A stretch of DNA of 64,000 bases from Micromonospora luteifusca (GCF_016907275.1 NZ_JAFBBP010000001.1:3896001-3960000); one strand, 5' to 3'; shown: positions 32,663-42,053, numbered from the stretch's first letter. Notes: generated from the letters alone by a model not told the origin. Translations and numbers: made by a program.

Positions 32663-33319
32663 CTAGCGCAGGGGAAGTACGGCGGCGGTGCGGACCAGCC
32701 CGTCGGCGACCACGAATCGGCCGCTTATCGATGCTGGTGGGTCGTCGACCCCCGCTGCGTCCACCCGGGCCGACGCGATCCGAGCGGTGAACGTGCCCGC
32801 GTCCGGATCAAGATCGAGTCGGGCGTCGTGGAAGTCCAACCAACTCCCGACGACCGGGTACCAGACCTTGTAGACGGTCTCCTTGGCACTGAACAGGACG
32901 ATCGGCCAGTGGGTGCCGCTGGGCAATCGCGCGCAGTAGGCGTCCTCCTCGGGCAGCAGCACGAGTCTGCGTACTCCTGGGTTGATTTCGCGGTGCAGCT
33001 CGGCGTCTATTCCGACGGACCGGATGTCGGTGGTGTGTGCGGCCGCGGCGGCGCAGTAGCCGGTGGTGTGGGTGATGGCACCGACCACCCCCGCGGGCCA
33101 GACTGGCGCACGGTCGGCGGCGGCCGGCACGGCGGTCGGTGGCAGGCCGAGCTCGACCAGAGCCCTGCGGGCGCACGCCCTGCCGGCAGTGAAATCCCTG
33201 CGGCGGGTCGGCACGGCCTGCTCGCCGAGGCACACCTGCTCGGCGGGGAGCAGCTCGCTGGCCCAGTCGGCCCGGCCGGCGACGGCCACCGCGACCGTCG
33301 ACGGCAGCAGGTCACGCAT
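32663..33319 (-). CDS. 4'-phosphopantetheinyl transferase (EntD/PptT-like)
   Basis: This 218-residue enzyme transfers the phosphopantetheine arm of CoA to acyl- or peptidyl-carrier proteins of polyketide, peptide or lipid synthases. Motifs are RDFTAGRACARRAL (P-loop-like CoA contact), GAITHTTGYCAAAAA, VGIDAELH with Mg-binding acidic residues, and LFSAKETVYKVWYP. The length is that of stand-alone Sfp/PptT enzymes. No synthase gene is nearby, so it probably serves clusters elsewhere. Confidence 0.93.
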   Translation of the reverse strand: MRDLLPSTVAVAVAGRADWASELLPAEQVCLGEQAVPTRRRDFTAGRACARRALVELGLPPTAVPAAADRAPVWPAGVVGAITHTTGYCAAAAAHTTDIRSVGIDAELHREINPGVRRLVLLPEEDAYCARLPSGTHWPIVLFSAKETVYKVWYPVVGSWLDFHDARLDLDPDAGTFTARIASARVDAAGVDDPPASISGRFVVADGLVRTAAVLPLR

Positions 33320-33520
33320 CGCTGCCGCCTACCCGTCGGTAGGAATGGAGCATCGGGCCAACCGTCAACTTTCCGACTCCCACAACCGGAGAAGGTACCG
33401 GAAGGATGTAACAACGGAGGGCTGCGCGCCGCCTTCACTGATGGCTCCGGGGGGACCACCATCGAACACTGGCCGGGCACGACAGCCGGCCAATCCCGTG
33501 GACATCTGGAAGGACGTGCG

Positions 33521-33790
33521 ATGACCGATGGTGCGGAACGGCCGGGGGTACGGGCTGACGATCACGCCCCGAAAACCCCCAGCTGGAGTTGCCGCTCCTG
33601 CGGTGACGAGTGGCCGTGCGCGACGAAACGCAGCCAGCTGCTGGCCGAGTACGGGGGTGATCGGGCGATGCTCAGCGTCTACCTGGGCTCGTGCCTCGCC
33701 GCCGCCACCGAGGATCTGCGCGCGGCCCCGGTGATGTCGCTCCAGGACCGGTTCATCGGCTGGTTGCCGCGCGGCCCCCGGCGCGGCTGA
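33521..33790 (+). CDS. Small cysteine-containing protein (89 aa)
   Basis: This 89-residue protein has the conserved-looking WSCRSCGDEWPCATKRSQLLAE segment (CxxC plus a third Cys, a possible zinc site) followed by a helical part (RAMLSVYLGSCLAAATEDL). Similar proteins occur in Micromonosporaceae and are sometimes labelled flavin reductase without basis. GGAAGGA precedes the ATG. The function is unknown. Confidence 0.65.
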   Translation: MTDGAERPGVRADDHAPKTPSWSCRSCGDEWPCATKRSQLLAEYGGDRAMLSVYLGSCLAAATEDLRAAPVMSLQDRFIGWLPRGPRRG

Positions 33791-33828
33791 CCGCTGGTGG
33801 CCCGACCGTCGGGCGGGGCCACCAGCGG
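33791..33828. terminator. Bidirectional hairpin terminator
   Basis: A perfect 13-bp stem (33791-33803 with 33816-33828) lies immediately after the small rightward gene and 12 bases before the stop of the leftward membrane-protein gene. Confidence 0.75.
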
Positions 33829-33840
33829 TGCCGGACGGGT

Positions 33841-34623
33841 TCAGCGGCGCCGGGGCCGCCGGGTCATCGCGAAACCGGCCACGCCGGCCACGGCGGCGAG
33901 CACGCCGCCGATGCCGGTCCAGACCCAGCGCGAGCCGAGATCAGGCAACCAGTCCGCGAGCGGGTCACCCTCCTCGTCGGCCTCCGGGTCCACCGGGGGT
34001 ACGGCGTTGAGCACCGTGCCCGCTTTGGTGTTCGGCACCAGCGGTGCGGCCAACTCGCCGTCGTCGGCCGAGGCGCCCCGGTCCGCGATGGTGCCGACCA
34101 GCAGGTCCACGTCGATCGGCGCGCCCAGATCCGGCTCCGGCAGGTCGATCACGGAGAGCCGGACGACGTACGTGCCGGGCAGCGGGTCGGCCGACCAGGG
34201 CTCTGCCCACGGCCGTACCTCGCGCAGCGTGCAGCCCAGCGCCACGCTCGTCGCCTTCGCGTCCACGGTGGGGGTCTGCGCTCCCGCCGTGCACGCCTGG
34301 CGTCGGCGCAACCCGTCGAAGACATCGACCGTCCAGGTGGAGGCGCCGCTGCGCCCCTTCGGGAAGGTGACGGTGGCATTGATCTCGTGCACCTGACCGG
34401 CCGTCGCCGGGAACGACCAGTAGAGGTGGTCGCCGATCGAGGCGTCAACCCGTACCGGTTGCCCGGCGGTGATCGGGGTGGCGTTGAGGAACGACGTGCC
34501 GGCCCGGTTCACCGGCGTGGCACCGGGGGAGGGCGTCGGGGCGGCGACGGCCGTGGCGGGAAGCAGCGCGACCCCGCCAGCGGCGAGCAGCGCCGCCAGC
34601 GGCCGGAACAGTGCGGTACGCAT
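33841..34623 (-). CDS. Secreted, C-terminally anchored partner of the VWA protein
   Basis: This 260-residue protein has a signal peptide (MRTALFRPLAALLAAGGVAL, cleavage near AVAAP), a beta-rich extracytoplasmic domain (GQPVRVDASIGDHLYWSFPA, PGTYVVRLSVIDLPEPDLG) and a C-terminal membrane helix (WVWTGIGGVLAAVAGVAGFA) with a basic RRPRRR end. The start overlaps the VWA stop by one base (TGATG), so the two are co-translated and probably form one surface complex. No enzyme motif is seen. Confidence 0.75.
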   Translation of the reverse strand: MRTALFRPLAALLAAGGVALLPATAVAAPTPSPGATPVNRAGTSFLNATPITAGQPVRVDASIGDHLYWSFPATAGQVHEINATVTFPKGRSGASTWTVDVFDGLRRRQACTAGAQTPTVDAKATSVALGCTLREVRPWAEPWSADPLPGTYVVRLSVIDLPEPDLGAPIDVDLLVGTIADRGASADDGELAAPLVPNTKAGTVLNAVPPVDPEADEEGDPLADWLPDLGSRWVWTGIGGVLAAVAGVAGFAMTRRPRRR

Positions 34624-35906
34624 CAGTTCTCCCTCCAGGTGGAGACCCACCAGCGGGTGAGCAGGCCGACGAGCAGGCCGGTGATCAGCCCGGCGACGGT
34701 GAGCAGGGCGAGCAGCACCCAGCCCCGGCCGAGGTCCGGTCCGTCCGGTGCGGGCGCGGCGGCGACCACGTCGATGGTCAGCTCCACCGGCATGCCCGGG
34801 GTCGCTGCCGTGCCGGGACGGGGAGCGAACGAGTTGCTGACCACCAGGCAGACGGTGGTGGGTTCGACGACCGCGGTGGCGGTCTCCTCGGCTTCAGCGG
34901 CGTCTTCATCGTCGGCGGTGGCCGACCAGCGCAGCCCGGCGGAGAGCACGTCGGCCCGCCCGCTGCCGGCGTCCGCGCCTCGGACCAGCTCTCGACCGTC
35001 CGCTGCGGTGGCCCGCAGCAGCACCCCGTAGTCCCGGTTGACGGCGCGGTCCAGCGCCATGCTGACCGACGCCCGAAGCTCCTGCCCGGGGCGTACCGGC
35101 ACTCGGTAGTAGCGGTGCTCGGAAAAAGCTTCCCGGTCGGCGTAGACGCCGGGGGCGAGCAGTGGTGCCGAAGGGCAGGCGTTCGCGCCGCCGACCACGG
35201 TCGGGGCCCGGGTGTGCGTGTCGCCGGCCCGCTCGACGAGTTGCTTGATCCGGCCGGTCAGCTCCTCCGCGCTCTGCGCGGCGGTGTAGGTACCGCCGGT
35301 CGCGCTGGCGATGCACAGCAGTTGCCGGCGCACCTTCTCGTCCGGGGCGAGGCCGAGGGTGTCGACGACCAGGCTGGTGCCCTGGGCGGCCAGTTCGCGA
35401 GCCACCTCGCACGGGTCCGGTGGGGCGCAGGTGTCCTCGCCGTCGGTGATCAGCACGATCCGCCGGGTGGTGGCCCCGGTGCCCAGGTCCTGCGCCGCAG
35501 AGCGCAGTGCGAGGCCGACCGGTGTGAACCCGGTCGGCCGCAGCGTCGCCACGGCAGCCTTGGCCGCGGACCGGTCCACCGGGCCGACCGGCACGATCTG
35601 CTGCGTGTCCTGGCAGCCCACCTTCTTGTCCTTGCCGCGGTAGGTCGCGCCGAGCACCCGGATGCCGAGCTGGGTCTCCTCCGGCAGGGCGTCCACCACC
35701 TCGTTGAAGGCCTGCTGAGCCACCGAGATCCGGCTGCGTCCGTCGATGTCGGCGGCGCCCATCGAGCCGCTGACGTCAAGCACCAGCTCGACCCGGGGAG
35801 GCTCCGACACCGGCTCCTCGTCGGCCTGCGCCGGGACCGGCCCGGCCAGCGCGGTGGTCGCCAACAGTCCGCAGAGGACAGCCGCCGATCGTCTGAAGTT
35901 GATCAC
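34623..35906 (-). CDS. VWA-domain membrane protein
   Basis: This 427-residue protein has a signal peptide (AVLCGLLATTALAGPVPAQA), then a von Willebrand factor A domain (about residues 40-220) with the metal-ion site DVSGSMG and a later ITDGEDTC. A second beta-rich region, a C-terminal membrane helix (WVLLALLTVAGLITGLLVGL) and a short basic tail follow. VWA domains bind protein ligands through a metal ion. GTG 35906 has TACACT 7 bases upstream on the minus strand, which suggests a leaderless mRNA and favours this start over GTG 35930. Confidence 0.88.
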   Translation of the reverse strand: MINFRRSAAVLCGLLATTALAGPVPAQADEEPVSEPPRVELVLDVSGSMGAADIDGRSRISVAQQAFNEVVDALPEETQLGIRVLGATYRGKDKKVGCQDTQQIVPVGPVDRSAAKAAVATLRPTGFTPVGLALRSAAQDLGTGATTRRIVLITDGEDTCAPPDPCEVARELAAQGTSLVVDTLGLAPDEKVRRQLLCIASATGGTYTAAQSAEELTGRIKQLVERAGDTHTRAPTVVGGANACPSAPLLAPGVYADREAFSEHRYYRVPVRPGQELRASVSMALDRAVNRDYGVLLRATAADGRELVRGADAGSGRADVLSAGLRWSATADDEDAAEAEETATAVVEPTTVCLVVSNSFAPRPGTAATPGMPVELTIDVVAAAPAPDGPDLGRGWVLLALLTVAGLITGLLVGLLTRWWVSTWREN

Positions 35907-36110
35907 GGCCCGCAGTGTAGTGAGATCCACTTTGGATGATCACTCGGGTCGGTGCGAACCTCCGCCCGGACGCCCCCGAACAGCTCGACAACCACCTCTG
36001 GCCGGCCGCTTTCGCGCTCTGGGTCCACGCCAGGTCACCCTCGGTCAACTGCTCGTTAGCAAATATCGGCCCGGCCGTCATCCGTCGGAAATCTGACTCA
36101 AGTCGACCCG

Positions 36111-36139
36111 TTGTGCCGGTGGTGCGCGGTGGTTAAGCT
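36111..36139 (+). promoter_or_regulatory. Sigma-70-type promoter of the candidate sRNA
   Basis: TTGTGC (36111-36116) and TAAGCT (36134-36139) are separated by exactly 17 bases. The expected start site is about 36146, which is the first base of the hairpin. Confidence 0.5.
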
Positions 36140-36145
36140 CTTCTT

Positions 36146-36240
36146 GCGCGCCCCAATCGCCCGCTTCCCCCGTGGCAGGCGATCGGGGCGCGCGTCTTTG
36201 TCAAAAGGGCCCGCACGCTTCAAGCGTGCGGGCCCTTTTG
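36146..36240 (+). ncRNA. Candidate ~95-nt small RNA with two stem-loops
   Basis: The predicted transcript opens with a 16-bp stem (36146-36161 with 36178-36193, one A-C mismatch) that carries a 16-base loop containing CTTCCCCCG. A short linker follows, then a perfect 16-bp stem (36203-36218 with 36224-36239, loop TTCAA) ending in TTTT. Promoter, start and terminator line up on the plus strand. The C-rich loop could pair with GGGGGAAG-type ribosome sites. It recalls the actinobacterial 6C RNA, but only one loop has a C run, so I do not assign it to that family. Confidence 0.5.
36203..36239. terminator. Strong bidirectional hairpin terminator
   Basis: A perfect 16-bp stem with a 5-base loop begins AAAAGGG and ends CCCTTTT. 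It can end the candidate sRNA on the plus strand and the leftward pmt transcript, whose stop codon is 35 bases away. Confidence 0.88.
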
Positions 36241-36273
36241 CGTCGCGCTGTGCGGCGCGTCGCCTGTCGGTGC

Positions 36274-37989
36274 TTATATCCACCGACCGTCGAGCCACAT
36301 CCGGGACAGCCACTCCGAGTATGGGAGCAGCTTGCCGACGAAGATCGGATAGAAGTACGCGAAGCAGAGCGCCACCAGCAGCACGTACGCCCCCGCCGCG
36401 ATGCTGCCCACCAGTCGGCGTTCGTAACTCGGGTCACCGGGCACCAGCGGCGCCACCTCACCCACGTCACCCCCGGCGGGTGCGATCAACGCGCCCAACA
36501 CGTACACCACGGCCAGCACGAGGAAGGGCACCGCCGGGGCGGCATAGAACGCGAACATCGTGCGGCCCTGGAGGGCGAAGGCGAACCAGGGCAGCAGCCC
36601 GGCGGCCACGCTCAACAGGATCGCGCCGGCCCGCCAGTCCCGACGGGCCACACCCAGCCAGGCCAGCGCCACCAGGGCGGGCAGGAACGACCACCAGAGC
36701 AGCGGGGTGCCCAGCAGCAGGATCTCGGAGGCACAGGTCGGCTCGCCGCAGACGCCGTCACCGGACCAGTGGAAGGCCACCGGCCGGCCGAGCAGCAACC
36801 ACTGCCACGGCCACGACTGGTACTTGTGTGCGTCGTCGAGCTGGGCGTGGAAGCCGTACGCCGCCCGGTGGTACTCGAAGAGGTTGATCAGCGGGCCGAT
36901 CACCGGGCGGTCACTGAGCGAAGCGCTCGCATAGTGGGGAGACGACGCGAGCCGGTAGTAGCCGTCGTCGGTGAGCAGCCAGCCCGACCAGGTGGCGAGG
37001 TAGGTGCCCAGCATCAGCACGCCGGCGAGCACCAGCCAGGGCAACTCGTCGAGCAGGGTGTCCCGCCAGGGCCGGCGGACCCCCGCCGAGCGGCGGACGC
37101 CGACCTCCCAGAGGAGCACCAGCAGTGCGAAGACCGGTACGAAATACAGTGCGCTCCACTTGACCGCGCAGGCGCAGCCGATCAGCACCCCGGCCGCCAA
37201 CCGCCACCACGGCCAGGTGCGCCAGCCGGTCGGCGGCCGGCCGGCACGGCCCGGCTGGCTCGGGTCGAGCCCGTCGTCCAACGCCCGCGCCCAGCGGCGG
37301 CGGCGGGCGTCCCGGTCGAGCACCAACGCGCCGAACGCGGCCAGCACGAAGAAGAGCAGGAAGATGTCGAGCAGCGCCGCGCGGGACAGCACCAGGTGGA
37401 AGCCGTCCAGGGCGAGCAGCAGGCCGGCGGCGCAGCCGAGCACCGTCGAGCGGAACATCCGCCGACCGATGCGGACCAGCAGCAGGACCGACAGAGTGCC
37501 GACCACGGCCGCCGAGAACCGCCAGCCGAACTCCGGTGCGGTGGTCATCAGGTGCCCGGGGACGGAGACCTTCGAGTCGGCGTCCTGATAGCCGAAGGCC
37601 CACTCGCCGAGGCCGATCAACCACTTGCCCAGCGGTGGATGCACCACGTACGACGGGACGTTGTCCTTGTAGTTCCACTCGACGCCCCGGCTGATCAGCC
37701 CGTAGCCGTCCTTGGCGTAGTACGTCTCGTCGAAGATCTTGCCCTTCGGGCTGGACAGCCCGACGAAGCGCAGAATCGCCGCGATGGCCACCACCACCGC
37801 CGTGGCCAACCAGGAGAGCCGGTCCAACTGGTTGTCGACGGTGGCGAACCGCCGCCGGACCATGGCGGGCACGCCGCCGCCACCGGCGCGCGGTGCCGTC
37901 GGCTCCTGGTCGGGGCTGGGCTCGCCCGTCACCTCGACCATCTTGGCAGGATCGGCGCTCGGGCTCTGCGCTGTCGACGCACTCGTCAC
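36274..37989 (-). CDS. pmt: Dolichyl-phosphate-mannose--protein mannosyltransferase
   Basis: This 571-residue polytopic GT39 enzyme transfers mannose from polyprenyl-phosphate-mannose to Ser/Thr of secreted proteins at the membrane. The first loop carries the catalytic acidic motif FDETYYAKD, then HPPLGKW. Further signatures are LGCAAGLLLALDGFHLVLSR and CAVKWSALYF, with about ten membrane helices. The GTG at 37989 has TACGAT 6 bases upstream, so it is probably leaderless. It is divergent from rsmI, the same pairing as Rv1002c/Rv1003 in mycobacteria. A cytoplasmic Pro/Ala-rich N-terminus of ~50 residues precedes helix 1. Confidence 0.95.
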   Translation of the reverse strand: MTSASTAQSPSADPAKMVEVTGEPSPDQEPTAPRAGGGGVPAMVRRRFATVDNQLDRLSWLATAVVVAIAAILRFVGLSSPKGKIFDETYYAKDGYGLISRGVEWNYKDNVPSYVVHPPLGKWLIGLGEWAFGYQDADSKVSVPGHLMTTAPEFGWRFSAAVVGTLSVLLLVRIGRRMFRSTVLGCAAGLLLALDGFHLVLSRAALLDIFLLFFVLAAFGALVLDRDARRRRWARALDDGLDPSQPGRAGRPPTGWRTWPWWRLAAGVLIGCACAVKWSALYFVPVFALLVLLWEVGVRRSAGVRRPWRDTLLDELPWLVLAGVLMLGTYLATWSGWLLTDDGYYRLASSPHYASASLSDRPVIGPLINLFEYHRAAYGFHAQLDDAHKYQSWPWQWLLLGRPVAFHWSGDGVCGEPTCASEILLLGTPLLWWSFLPALVALAWLGVARRDWRAGAILLSVAAGLLPWFAFALQGRTMFAFYAAPAVPFLVLAVVYVLGALIAPAGGDVGEVAPLVPGDPSYERRLVGSIAAGAYVLLVALCFAYFYPIFVGKLLPYSEWLSRMWLDGRWI

Positions 37990-38073
37990 CCGGCGATCGT
38001 AGGCTGCCAAGGTGCCCGGTGGCGTCCGTCGTCCCTGATACCGGTACCAACTGTCGATGAAGGAGACGAATTC

Positions 38074-38922
38074 GTGGGTGAAATGTCCGAAGTTGGGCGC
38101 CTGATCCTGCTCGGTGCCCCGCTCGGCAACCCCGCCGACGCCTCGGCCCGATTCCGAGAGGTGCTGATCAGTGCCGACGTGGTCGCGGCCGAGGACACTC
38201 GCCGGCTCACCCGGCTGGCCCGCGATCTCGACATCACCGTCGGCGGTCGGATCGTGTCCTACTTCGAGGGCAACGAGGAGCGGCGTACACCCGAGCTGGT
38301 CGAGGTCATCCTCGGCGGGTACGTGGTGGCGTTGGTCACCGACGGCGGGATGCCGAGCGTCTCCGACCCCGGTTACCGGCTGGTCCGGGCCGCGTTGGAG
38401 GTCGGGGCGCCGATCACCGTCGCGCCCGGGCCGAGTGCGGTCACCACCGCACTTGCCGTCTCCGGGCTGCCCTGCGACAGGTTCTGTTTCGAGGGCTTCC
38501 TGCCCCGTACCCCTGGCGGCCGCCGATCCCGGCTGCGCGCGCTCGCCGCCGAGGAACGAACCCTGGTCTTCTTCGAGGCCCCGCACCGGATCGGTGCGGC
38601 GCTCACCGACCTGGCCGACACGTTCGGCGCGGACCGGCCGGCCGCGCTCTGCCGCGAGCTCACCAAGACCTACGAGGAGGTACTCCGCCGCCCGCTCGGC
38701 GAGCTGGCCCGGTGGGCCGCCGAGGGAGACCCGCGCGGAGAGATCACCCTCGTCGTGGCCGGCGCACCGGTGACCGCCCCGGAACGCCCCGACGACGAGA
38801 CCCTCCGCGCGGCGGTCGCCGAGCGGGAGGCCGCCGGCCGGTCGCGCCGGGACGCCATCACCGACGTCGCCACCGAGTACGCGCTGCGCCGCCGGGACGT
38901 CTACACGATCGTGCACAGCTGA
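38074..38922 (+). CDS. rsmI: 16S rRNA (cytidine(1402)-2'-O)-methyltransferase
   Basis: This 282-residue tetrapyrrole-methylase-fold enzyme methylates the 2'-OH of C1402 in the decoding centre. Motifs are LILLGAPLGNPADAS (usually GTPIGN), DVVAAEDTRRLTRLA, LVTDGGMPSVSDPGYRLVRA, the CCxGPSA-like VAPGPSAVTTALAVSGLP and FFEAPHRIGAALTDLA. GTG 38074 has AAGGAG 8 bases upstream; ATG 38083 is less well placed. Confidence 0.95.
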   Translation: MGEMSEVGRLILLGAPLGNPADASARFREVLISADVVAAEDTRRLTRLARDLDITVGGRIVSYFEGNEERRTPELVEVILGGYVVALVTDGGMPSVSDPGYRLVRAALEVGAPITVAPGPSAVTTALAVSGLPCDRFCFEGFLPRTPGGRRSRLRALAAEERTLVFFEAPHRIGAALTDLADTFGADRPAALCRELTKTYEEVLRRPLGELARWAAEGDPRGEITLVVAGAPVTAPERPDDETLRAAVAEREAAGRSRRDAITDVATEYALRRRDVYTIVHS

Positions 38923-39024
38923 CCGGCGCTCCCAGACGAGTAATTCCTAACCCTGCTTGGGGTGGTGGGCGTAGCCGGCGGCCGGCGGTGACCGTCGGTC
39001 ACCTCCGTGAGGGCGGATGCGGTA

Positions 39025-39076
39025 GTGAGCGGTATACCTCAGAGTCATATTCATACCTCTGAGGTATACCGCTCAC
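39025..39076. repeat. Perfect 20-bp inverted repeat between convergent genes
   Basis: Arms 39025-39044 and 39057-39076 are exact inverted copies with a 12-base spacer. The arms include GGTATACCTC, unusually AT-rich for this genome, and the right side also forms the smaller palindrome ATACCTCTGAGGTAT. It lies between the rsmI stop and the stop of a leftward gene, so a bidirectional terminator is the simplest reading. The TATA-containing core would also suit a protein-binding site. Confidence 0.75.
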
Positions 39077-39128
39077 CAGCACATCGACATGGCGGGCAGC
39101 CAGGGCCCGCGCCCGTCGGCCGGCGGGT

Positions 39129-40091
39129 TCACCAGGCGGCGGCCAGGAAGCCGACGGTGATCAGCACCGGGCCGGCGATGGCGGCGGCTACCGCCCAACG
39201 GCGGTGCCGGCGGCCGGGCAGCCGGGCCGAACCGGTCCACCGGACGATGCCGGCGGCGCAGCCCAGCACCACCAGCAGGCCGGGCAACCAGCGCAGGTGC
39301 CGGCCCACCCCCGCGTCCGCGTACGCGGTACCGCTGTCCGGGCCGGTCATCCGGGCCGTCAGCGGTGTACCGGCCGCGTCCCGACCGGCGGGCACGCCGC
39401 TGACCTTCACACCGTGTGCGATGAACCGCCCGTCCTCCGCCGTGAAGATCCCCCGGCACCGCTGGGTGAGCCCGCCGCCGGTGCAGTCGTCGATCACCAC
39501 CGTGCCCACCCGGGCATGTCCGATCGCAAGCCAGAACGGGCCGGCGCTGACCCAGGCGAAGAAGGCCGCGACCAGACTCAGCAGCACCAGCGCGGCGAGC
39601 CCGGGCAGCGGATCCGGCGGTGGGGCCGTGCGGCTCGGCTTCCGGCGCCCCGGCCAACGGAAGCTGCGGTCCCGCTCCGGCGTCGGGTCCTCCCGGACCG
39701 GGGTGCCGTCCCAGTGCACCTGCTCGATCGGTGCCCAGAAGGCGCTGTCGTCGTCCGGCGTGTCACCGCCGGGCCGACGACCCCGGTGTCGGCGGCTCTG
39801 CTGTCGGACGGGCACCCGGCTCGGCACCGCGTCCACCGGCGCCCCGGTGGTCGGCTCCACCTCGACGGCCTCCCCGCTGGGCCGCGCGGCGGCGGGTGCG
39901 GAGCCGGCAGCCCGTCCCGATGCCGCGGCCGGCTCTTCCTCCGGCCGATCGGCGTCCGGTCCGGGGTTGTTGCTCGGCAGTGCGTCGGGGCTCGGCAGTG
40001 CGTCAGGGCTCGGCCGTGGGGTGGGGCTCGGCCGTGGGGTCGGACTCGGTCGCTGTGCCCGTGCCGCTCGTCTGCCAGTCACGAGGTTCAT
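39129..40091 (-). CDS. Membrane protein with Pro/Ser repeat region
   Basis: This 320-residue protein has a ~120-residue disordered N-terminal part containing tandem PSPTPR and PSPDAL units, then a membrane helix (LAALVLLSLVAAFFAWVSAG), an outer domain of ~90 residues (VVIDDCTGGGLTQRCRGIF) and two further helices (RWLPGLLVVLGCAAGIV, WAVAAAIAGPVLITVGFLAA). I recognise no family. The ATG at 40091 is the first after the divergent metG promoter region. Confidence 0.65.
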   Translation of the reverse strand: MNLVTGRRAARAQRPSPTPRPSPTPRPSPDALPSPDALPSNNPGPDADRPEEEPAAASGRAAGSAPAAARPSGEAVEVEPTTGAPVDAVPSRVPVRQQSRRHRGRRPGGDTPDDDSAFWAPIEQVHWDGTPVREDPTPERDRSFRWPGRRKPSRTAPPPDPLPGLAALVLLSLVAAFFAWVSAGPFWLAIGHARVGTVVIDDCTGGGLTQRCRGIFTAEDGRFIAHGVKVSGVPAGRDAAGTPLTARMTGPDSGTAYADAGVGRHLRWLPGLLVVLGCAAGIVRWTGSARLPGRRHRRWAVAAAIAGPVLITVGFLAAAW

Positions 40092-40240
40092 TGCACACCG
40101 GCCGGGGAGGCGGAACGGGCAGCTGAGCCGCGTGTCGACGACAAATCGGACCAATGGGCGGGGTGGTCGGACCGGTCCGCCTGCCCGGCACCCCCCATTG
40201 GTTCGCGGTCGCCCCGGACGGGTCACTAGGCTTGCTGCTC

Positions 40241-42043
40241 ATGAGTCACGTTCTCGCGGCGGTGGCCTGGCCGTACGCCAACGGCCCACGCCACATCGGC
40301 CACGTCTCCGGTTTCGGCGTTCCCTCCGACGTCTTCGCCCGGTACATGCGGATGGCCGGTCACGACGTGCTCATGGTCTCCGGCACCGACGAGCACGGCA
40401 CCCCGATCCAGGTGCAGGCCGACGCCGACGGGGTGACCCCGCGCGAGCTGGCCGACCGGTACAACAGGGTGATCGTCGAGGACCTGCACGGCCTCGGTCT
40501 CTCCTACGACCTGTTCACCCGCACCACCACCCGCAACCACTACGCGGTGGTGCAGGAACTCTTCGAGGGGATGTACCGCAACGGTTACATCGTGCCGAAG
40601 ACCACCATGGGCGCCATCTCCCCGTCCACCGGGCGCACCCTGCCCGACCGTTACATCGAGGGCACCTGCCCGATCTGTGGGTACGACAGTGCCCGCGGCG
40701 ACCAGTGCGACAACTGCGGCAACCAGCTCGACCCGATCGACCTGATCGACCCGAAGTCGCGGATCAACGGGGAGACCCCGAAGTTCGTCGAGACCGAGCA
40801 CTTCTTCCTGGACCTGCCCGCCCTGGCCGAGGTGCTGCGGCAATGGCTGGACACCCGGGACGGGTGGCGGCCCAACGTGCTGCGGTTCTCCCGCAACCTG
40901 CTCGACGACCTCCAGCCCCGGGCGATCACCCGTGACCTGGAGTGGGGCGTGCCGATCCCGCTGGACGGCTGGCGCGACCGACCGGACAAGCGGATCTACG
41001 TCTGGTTCGACGCGGTGATCGGCTACCTGTCCGCCTCGATCGAGTGGGCTCGCCGCTCCGGCGACCCGGAGGCCTGGCGGAAGTGGTGGTCCACGGACGG
41101 GGCCGGTAAGGACAGCCAGTCCTACTACTTCATGGGCAAGGACAACATCGTCTTCCACTCGGTGATCTGGCCGGCGTTGCTCTCCGGCTACTCCGGCGAG
41201 GGCTCCCGCGACGGTCAGCCGGGCGAGCTGGGTCGGCTCAACCTGCCCACCGAGGTGGTCTCCAGCGAATACCTGACCATGGAGGGACGCAAGTTCTCCT
41301 CCTCCCGCAAGGTGGTCATCTACGTTCGCGACTTCCTGGAGCGCTACGACGCCGACGCGCTGCGCTACTTCATCGCCGCCGCCGGTCCGGAGAGCAACGA
41401 CACCGACTTCACCTGGGCCGAGTTCCTCCGCCGCAACAACGACGAACTGGTCGCCGGCTGGGGCAACCTGGTCAACCGGTCCGTCTCGATGGCGGCGAAG
41501 AACTTCGGGGTGATCCCGCCGGTCGACCCGGCCGGGCTCACCGAGGCCGACGAGGCGCTGCTCGCGACCGCCCGCGCCGGCTTCGGCACGGTCGGCGACC
41601 TGATCGGCCGGCACCGGCAGAAGCAGGCCATCGGCGAGGCCATGAAGGTCGTCGCCGAGGCCAACAGGTACCTCTCCGAGCAGGCGCCGTGGAAGCTCAA
41701 GGACGAGGCGGACAAGCCTCGGATGGGCACCATCCTGCACGTCGCCCTCCAGGTGATCAGCGACGCCAACACGCTGCTCACCCCGTTCCTGCCGCACTCC
41801 GCGCAGCAGGTGCACGACCTGCTCGGTGGCACCGGCGTGCACGCGCCGATGCCGGTCATCGAGCAGGTCGACGACCTGGACGGCGGTCCGGCGTACCCGA
41901 TTCTCACCGGCGACTACACCGTCGGCGCGCGTTGGGAGTCGGTGGCGCTGGAGGCGGGCCGACCGTTGGCCGTGCCGAAGCCGGTGTTCCGCAAGCTCGA
42001 CCCGTCGATCGTCGACGAGGAGCTGGCCCGGCTGGCCGACTGA
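40241..42043 (+). CDS. metG: Methionine--tRNA ligase
   Basis: This 600-residue class I synthetase charges tRNA-Met. The HIGH motif is RHIGH (17-21), a zinc knuckle has two CxxC pairs ([16 protein letters not shown]), and the KMSKS loop is RKFSSSRK (~350-357), the usual actinobacterial variant. The anticodon-binding domain follows; the C-terminal EMAP-like domain is absent, as in other ~600-residue forms. TAGGCT lies 8 bases before the ATG, consistent with a leaderless mRNA. Confidence 0.97.
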   Translation: MSHVLAAVAWPYANGPRHIGHVSGFGVPSDVFARYMRMAGHDVLMVSGTDEHGTPIQVQADADGVTPRELADRYNRVIVEDLHGLGLSYDLFTRTTTRNHYAVVQELFEGMYRNGYIVPKTTMGAISPSTGRTLPDRYIEGTCPICGYDSARGDQCDNCGNQLDPIDLIDPKSRINGETPKFVETEHFFLDLPALAEVLRQWLDTRDGWRPNVLRFSRNLLDDLQPRAITRDLEWGVPIPLDGWRDRPDKRIYVWFDAVIGYLSASIEWARRSGDPEAWRKWWSTDGAGKDSQSYYFMGKDNIVFHSVIWPALLSGYSGEGSRDGQPGELGRLNLPTEVVSSEYLTMEGRKFSSSRKVVIYVRDFLERYDADALRYFIAAAGPESNDTDFTWAEFLRRNNDELVAGWGNLVNRSVSMAAKNFGVIPPVDPAGLTEADEALLATARAGFGTVGDLIGRHRQKQAIGEAMKVVAEANRYLSEQAPWKLKDEADKPRMGTILHVALQVISDANTLLTPFLPHSAQQVHDLLGGTGVHAPMPVIEQVDDLDGGPAYPILTGDYTVGARWESVALEAGRPLAVPKPVFRKLDPSIVDEELARLAD

Positions 42044-42053
42044 ACGCACGACG

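Larger units (their letters stand above)
35907..36273. other. Intergenic region carrying an sRNA-like unit
   Basis: The 367 bases contain no convincing protein gene. The left part holds the VWA promoter. The right part (36111-36240) holds a sigma-70-type promoter on the plus strand followed by two strong hairpins, described separately as a candidate small RNA. The second hairpin also lies correctly to terminate the leftward mannosyltransferase gene. Confidence 0.6.

Noticed and set aside
36146..36240. Assignment of the candidate small RNA to the 6C RNA family
   Set aside because: Only the first loop has a C run; the second loop is TTCAA, whereas 6C RNA is defined by C-rich loops in both stems. 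A covariance search would decide.
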